From Thermoanaerobacterium thermosulfurigenes (GTDB taxonomy: Bacteria > Bacillota > Thermoanaerobacteria > Thermoanaerobacterales > Thermoanaerobacteraceae): a DNA stretch of 64,000 nt. The notes under the pieces are model-generated. The model had not been told where the DNA came from. It saw nothing but the letters and a program-made list of their open reading frames with translations, and made no database searches. The position numbers and the translations under genes were made by a program. Positions 60,273 through 64,000 of the stretch are shown here, in pieces (within the stretch, counting starts at the first letter, position 1; the number at the start of each line of letters is the position of its first letter). The stretch spans positions 1-64,000 of the forward strand of contig NZ_JBPODR010000002.1 in NCBI RefSeq assembly GCF_051201035.1. The letters run 5' to 3'.

Positions 60273-60295
60273 AGAACCAGGATTCACCTGGTTCT
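60273..60295 (-). other. Hairpin between dnaK and dnaJ
   Basis: AGAACCAGG and CCTGGTTCT form a perfect 9-bp stem around TGAAT, starting at the dnaK stop codon. No T-run follows, so it is unlikely to be a full terminator. It may stabilise the 3' end of hrcA-grpE-dnaK transcripts and lower dnaJ expression. Confidence 0.6.
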
Positions 60296-62136
60296 TATTT
60301 ATTATCTTTGTTGTCATCTTCCATCTTATAGTCTGCTTCATATACATTCTCTTTATTAGATGTTTCATCACTGCCACTATAGCTATTTGTCTGACCTGTG
60401 CCGCCTGCTTGCTGATATATGCGGGAAGATACATTGTAAAATGCTTGTGACAATTTTTCTGAAGCACTTTTTATAGCGTTAATATCGCTACCTTCAAGAG
60501 CTTTTCTTACGTTTTCTATCTCTTTATTTATATCATCTTTTTCTTGCTGTGTCATCTTGTCCGCCAAATCTTTCATGGTCTTTTCGGCTTGGTATATTAA
60601 TGAATCTGCATTATTTCTTACTTCTATCTCTTCTTTTCTCCTTCTGTCTTCTTCTTCGTGCTGTTTTGCCTCATTCATCATCCTGTTTATCTCTTCTTCA
60701 CTTAAATTAGAAGAAGAAGTGATCGTTATGTTCTGAGATTTTCCTGTACCTAAATCTTTTGCAGAAACATGGACAATGCCATTAGCATCAATATCAAATG
60801 TAACTTCTATCTGAGGCACTCCTCTTGGAGCAGGTGGAATTCCAGTCAACGTAAATCTTCCAAGAGTCTTATTGTCCCGAGCCATCGGTCTTTCGCCTTG
60901 CAGAACGTGTATCTCAACAGATGTCTGCCCATCCGCCGCAGTGGAGAAGATTTGGCTCTTCTTTGTAGGAATCGTAGTATTCCTCTCAATTAATTTTGTG
61001 AATACTCCGCCAAGTGTTTCAATGCCAAGAGAAAGCGGCGTAACATCCAACAACAATACGTCTTTAACTTCGCCTCCTAATACACCACCTTGAATTGCAG
61101 CTCCTATTGCAACACATTCATCTGGGTTTATACCTTTGTGTGGTTCTTTGCCCATTATCCTTTTTACCGTCTCTTGAACGAATGGTATTCTTGTCGAACC
61201 ACCGACTAATATCACTTTATCAATGTCTGAAGGACTAAGCTTCGCATCGCTTAATGCACGATTTACTGGTTCAACAGTAGATTGCACCAAATCATTAATA
61301 AGCTCCTCAAATTTTGCTCTTGTAAGATTTACATCTATGTGCTTAGGGCCTGTAGCATCAGCAGTTATAAAAGGCAAGTTTATGTTAGCTGTCATAGCAG
61401 AAGAAAGTTCTATTTTTGCCTTTTCCGCCGCATCTTTAAGCCTCTGCATTGCCATCTTGTCGTTTCTCAGGTCGATCCCGTACTCTCTTTTGAAGTTATC
61501 TGCCAGCCAATCCATAATCCTCTGGTCAAAATCATCACCGCCTAAGTGGTTGTTACCACTTGTAGCCAATACTTCGAATACCCCATCGCCTATCTCAAGT
61601 ATGGAAACATCAAATGTACCACCGCCTAAATCGTACACCATTATCTTCTGATTACCTTGCTTATCAAGCCCATAGGCCAATGAAGCCGCAGTAGGCTCGT
61701 TTATAATTCTCTTTACGTCAAGTCCAGCTATCCTACCTGCATCTTTAGTTGCCTGCCTTTGGCTGTCATTGAAATACGCAGGAACCGTTATTACAGCCTC
61801 TGTAACCTTCTCTCCTAAGTACGCTTCAGCATCAGCTTTTAGCTTCTGCAGTATCATTGCTGAAATCTCTTGCGGTGTATAACTCTTTCCATCAATAGTT
61901 ACTTTGTAGTCAGAACCCATATGTCTTTTTATAGACATAACTGTCCTTTCAGGGTTTGTAATAGCCTGCCTTTTTGCAACTTGGCCTACTAATCTTTCAC
62001 CTTCTTTTGTAAATGCCACAACAGATGGCGTCGTCCTGGCTCCCTCGGAGTTTGGTATTACTACCGGCTGTCCTCCTTCCATAACAGCTACGCATGAAAA
62101 AGTTGTACCAAGATCAATTCCTATAATTTTTCCCAT
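60295..62136 (-). CDS. dnaK: Chaperone DnaK (Hsp70)
   Basis: ATP-driven folding chaperone. The phosphate loop is GIDLGTTFSCVAV at the N-terminus, with VYDLGGGTFDVSI near 165 and VILVGGSTRIP near 305. The substrate domain and helical lid end with a Gly/Asn/Ser-rich tail and an acidic end. At 613 residues it is the Gram-positive form lacking the 24-residue insertion in the ATPase domain. Confidence 0.97.
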   Translation of the reverse strand: MGKIIGIDLGTTFSCVAVMEGGQPVVIPNSEGARTTPSVVAFTKEGERLVGQVAKRQAITNPERTVMSIKRHMGSDYKVTIDGKSYTPQEISAMILQKLKADAEAYLGEKVTEAVITVPAYFNDSQRQATKDAGRIAGLDVKRIINEPTAASLAYGLDKQGNQKIMVYDLGGGTFDVSILEIGDGVFEVLATSGNNHLGGDDFDQRIMDWLADNFKREYGIDLRNDKMAMQRLKDAAEKAKIELSSAMTANINLPFITADATGPKHIDVNLTRAKFEELINDLVQSTVEPVNRALSDAKLSPSDIDKVILVGGSTRIPFVQETVKRIMGKEPHKGINPDECVAIGAAIQGGVLGGEVKDVLLLDVTPLSLGIETLGGVFTKLIERNTTIPTKKSQIFSTAADGQTSVEIHVLQGERPMARDNKTLGRFTLTGIPPAPRGVPQIEVTFDIDANGIVHVSAKDLGTGKSQNITITSSSNLSEEEINRMMNEAKQHEEEDRRRKEEIEVRNNADSLIYQAEKTMKDLADKMTQQEKDDINKEIENVRKALEGSDINAIKSASEKLSQAFYNVSSRIYQQAGGTGQTNSYSGSDETSNKENVYEADYKMEDDNKDNK

Positions 62137-62166
62137 AATCTATTCCTCCTATTCATATACTTTATT

Positions 62167-62787
62167 TTATTTTGCTACTTTGACCATGCTCGGTCTTATT
62201 ACTTTATTATTAAACATATATCCCTTTTGAAAAACTTCAATTATTTCATTTTCCTTCTTATCCTCTGCTTCTTCCTGCATAACAGCATGATGCTTGTATG
62301 GATCAAATATTTGACCTAAAGACTCTATCTCTTTAACACCCAGTTTTTCCAAAACACCTTTAAACTGCCTGTATATTAAATTGACACCTTCTTTAAATGA
62401 AGCTATTTCCTCATTATCACTGTGAGTAGCTTCAAGAGCTCTCTCAAAATTATCTACAACAGGCAATATATCTAAGATTACTTGTTCTTTGCCATATTCA
62501 ATAAGATCGGCTTTTTCTTTTTCTGTCCTTTTTCTGTAATTTTCAAACTCCGCTTTAAGTCTTTGAGCCATCTCTAAGTATTCATTTGCTTCGTCTTCTT
62601 TCTGCTTAAGCTTATTTTTCAATTCTTCAATTTCTCCTTCATAATTTTTTTGTTCATTCTGATCGACATTTTCTACACCAATGCTACCTTCAATGTCATC
62701 TTGAGGTCGGTTAGCATCGGATGTATTGTCTTTTAAGTCTTCTTCTAAATTGCTTTTATTTTCTATCGTATCTTTATCTCTGTCCAT
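62167..62787 (-). CDS. grpE: Nucleotide exchange factor GrpE
   Basis: Releases ADP from DnaK. A disordered acidic N-terminus (to about 45) precedes a coiled coil and the C-terminal beta domain with the conserved VNLIYRQFKGVLEKLGVKEI. ATG at 62787 follows AGAGGTG by five bases, so the longer frame to 62841 is not used. About 206 residues. Confidence 0.95.
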   Translation of the reverse strand: MDRDKDTIENKSNLEEDLKDNTSDANRPQDDIEGSIGVENVDQNEQKNYEGEIEELKNKLKQKEDEANEYLEMAQRLKAEFENYRKRTEKEKADLIEYGKEQVILDILPVVDNFERALEATHSDNEEIASFKEGVNLIYRQFKGVLEKLGVKEIESLGQIFDPYKHHAVMQEEAEDKKENEIIEVFQKGYMFNNKVIRPSMVKVAK

Positions 62788-62791
62788 TGTT

Positions 62792-63826
62792 TCACCTCTT
62801 ATTTTCTTGATATATATATGATAGAACTTTTGACAATTCATTTGACATCGTATTTATTTCATTTATAAGCCTTTTGTAATTCATCCTTGTAGGTCCAATA
62901 ATGCCAAAAGTTCCTACAACCTCACCATTTATCTTATAAGTAGATTTGATTATGCTTAAATCCCACATCTCTTCAAACTTGCTTTCACTTCCAATAGTAA
63001 CATCGATGGAATCATCTAAAGGCTCCAACACTGAATTCATAATGTCTTTATTGTCAATCAGATCGAAAAACATCTTGGCTTTTAACAGATCCTTGTACTC
63101 AGGAAAGTTGAGAATATTTGAAATACCTTCAGAATACAAGTCTGTTTCATCCATTTGCTTTAAACCATTTATGATCGTATCTGTAATCTTATCTATGATT
63201 CCGATAGCACTGCCAGACTCTTTTTTTATCTCATCTCTCAATGTCTGATCCATTTCTCTTTTTCTTTTTCCCATCATTTTATTGTTGATCAGGTTGTTTA
63301 AAAACTCAAACAAATTATTATCAATATTATCCTTTAAACTTATCAAATAGTTTTTCATAATACCTGATTCTGTCATAACAAGAAGTATCAATTTGTTTGC
63401 ATCAACAGGCAATATCTGTATTCGCTTAATCGTGTTTTCATCAATTCGAGGCATTTTAACCACTATAGTATGGTTAGTAACGGTAGACAATAGCCTGGCA
63501 TACTTCTTCACTATATCATCTATCTCAGCAAACACCTCATCAATTGTCTCTACTTCATCGTCACGGCTCTCATTCAAATAGTGTTCTAATATATTATTAA
63601 CGTAAAATCTATATCCTTTGTCAGATGGTATTCTACCTGCAGATGTATGAGGTTGTTCAAGGTACCCCATCTCTTCAAGGTCAGCCATCTCATTTCTGAT
63701 CGTTGCTGAACTTACACCAAGGTTATATCGCTTTGCGATTGTCCGAGATCCAATTGGTTCTGCCGTCAAAATATAGTCATTAATAACAGCTTCTAAAATC
63801 TTTTTCTTCCTATCATCTAACGGCAT
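62792..63826 (-). CDS. hrcA: Heat-inducible repressor HrcA
   Basis: Binds CIRCE elements and represses class I heat-shock genes. The N-terminal winged helix includes RTIAKRYNLGVSSATIRNEMADLEEMG, and HTSAGRIPSDKGYRFYV follows; both are family signatures. ATG at 63826 (MPLDDRKKKIL) with GGGGTGG upstream is preferred to 63856, which lies inside CIRCE. About 344 residues. Controls its own operon. Confidence 0.96.
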   Translation of the reverse strand: MPLDDRKKKILEAVINDYILTAEPIGSRTIAKRYNLGVSSATIRNEMADLEEMGYLEQPHTSAGRIPSDKGYRFYVNNILEHYLNESRDDEVETIDEVFAEIDDIVKKYARLLSTVTNHTIVVKMPRIDENTIKRIQILPVDANKLILLVMTESGIMKNYLISLKDNIDNNLFEFLNNLINNKMMGKRKREMDQTLRDEIKKESGSAIGIIDKITDTIINGLKQMDETDLYSEGISNILNFPEYKDLLKAKMFFDLIDNKDIMNSVLEPLDDSIDVTIGSESKFEEMWDLSIIKSTYKINGEVVGTFGIIGPTRMNYKRLINEINTMSNELSKVLSYIYQENKR

Positions 63827-63849
63827 ATTCACCACCCCAAGTTCTATTG

Positions 63850-63876
63850 TTAGCACTCTTAGCTTGAGAGTGCTAA
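63850..63876 (-). promoter_or_regulatory. CIRCE operator
   Basis: TTAGCACTC-N9-GAGTGCTAA is a perfect copy of the HrcA-binding element. It lies between the promoter and the hrcA start. Confidence 0.98.
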
Positions 63877-63886
63877 TTACGATTTA

Positions 63887-63915
63887 AAAATACCACTATT
63901 GTGGATATTTGTCAA
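63887..63915 (-). promoter_or_regulatory. Promoter of the hrcA operon
   Basis: On the minus strand TTGACA (63910-63915), 17 bases, then TATTTT (63887-63892), placing the start at or next to CIRCE. Confidence 0.8.
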
Positions 63916-63919
63916 TACT

Positions 63920-64000
63920 TTAAAACAAAAAATCCTCAAACACATTATTGGATACATCTACTCCATTTTGAGTTAATTTAAGGGCATCTTCTTCTTTAAT
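63920..64000 (-). CDS. hemW: HemW-like protein, C-terminal end only
   Basis: The last 26 codons of a gene entering from the right edge. The tail EDALKLTQNGVDVSNNVFEDFLF resembles the C-terminus of HemW/HemN-like radical-SAM proteins (LTxxGIDLSNxVF). The order hemW-hrcA is conserved in Firmicutes, which supports the assignment. HemW is a heme chaperone rather than a coproporphyrinogen oxidase. Confidence 0.75.
   Translation of the reverse strand: MKEEDALKLTQNGVDVSNNVFEDFLF

Overview
The window is low-GC DNA from an anaerobic, spore-forming Firmicute. The gene content fits Thermoanaerobacterales, most likely Thermoanaerobacterium or a close relative. Reasons are the sporulation genes yqfC, yqfD and a yteA-like gene, a CIRCE-controlled hrcA-grpE-dnaK-dnaJ operon, T-box control of hisS, trpE and ileS, type III glutamine synthetase, pyruvate phosphate dikinase with its regulator, and a TM1266-type hydrogenase-linked regulator. 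The genus is inferred from content and synteny only. Almost every gene is on the minus strand, so the text follows them from high to low coordinates. Plus-strand items are glnA, a secreted cysteine-peptidase-like gene, a PepSY-like membrane protein, a tRNA-Trp and a 45-residue membrane protein.

Right end (64.0-54.4 kb): the 3' end of hemW, then a sigma-A promoter plus CIRCE driving hrcA-grpE-dnaK-dnaJ-prmA-rsmE, a terminator, then mtaB-HIT-rpsU-yqeY ending in two tandem terminators. Next (54.7-41 kb) come yqfC-yqfD-phoH-pgpH-ybeY-dgkA/PAP2 fusion-era-deoC-recO-DUF4342, glyS, and ppsR-ppdK. At 38.2-40.9 kb is an AT-rich accessory patch: a decayed ISLre2/UPF0236 transposase, a secreted papain-like (C39-like) protein, a 104-bp inverted-repeat element and a PepSY-like membrane protein with no ordinary start codon. 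Then come rnr and smpB-ssrA(tmRNA)-tRNA-Ala, facing glnA, whose leader carries a terminator and a competing hairpin.

Middle (32.5-22.8 kb): a Gfo/Idh oxidoreductase, an HlyD-like adaptor, and the division cluster yggS-sepF-yggT-ylmH-divIVA followed by a TM1266-type gene. Then T-box-ileS, mtnN with a thiamine-binding-type protein, and the tryptophan operon. The trp leader has one specifier (UGG) but two successive T-box antiterminator/terminator modules. The operon trpEGDCFBA (22.8-16.4 kb) is complete, with short overlaps suggesting translational coupling.

Left (16.3-0 kb): bcp peroxiredoxin, the DUF5665-yteA pair, tRNA-Trp, transketolase, a mutarotase-fold protein, lspA-rluD, T-box-hisS-aspS, a 6S RNA gene with its own promoter, tcdA, csoR, trxA, a short undecaprenyl-diphosphate-synthase-like protein, rarA, and iscR/cymR-iscS. 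The order hisS-aspS-6S-tcdA-rarA-Rrf2-iscS matches Bacillus, with csoR-trxA-uppS-like as an insertion. The expected iscU/mnmA genes do not follow iscS. Instead there is a probable insertion-sequence end and coding debris.

No CRISPR array, prophage or clearly new defence system is visible. The most unusual material is regulatory RNA (the two-module trp T-box and the glnA leader) and the small accessory patch at 38-41 kb.
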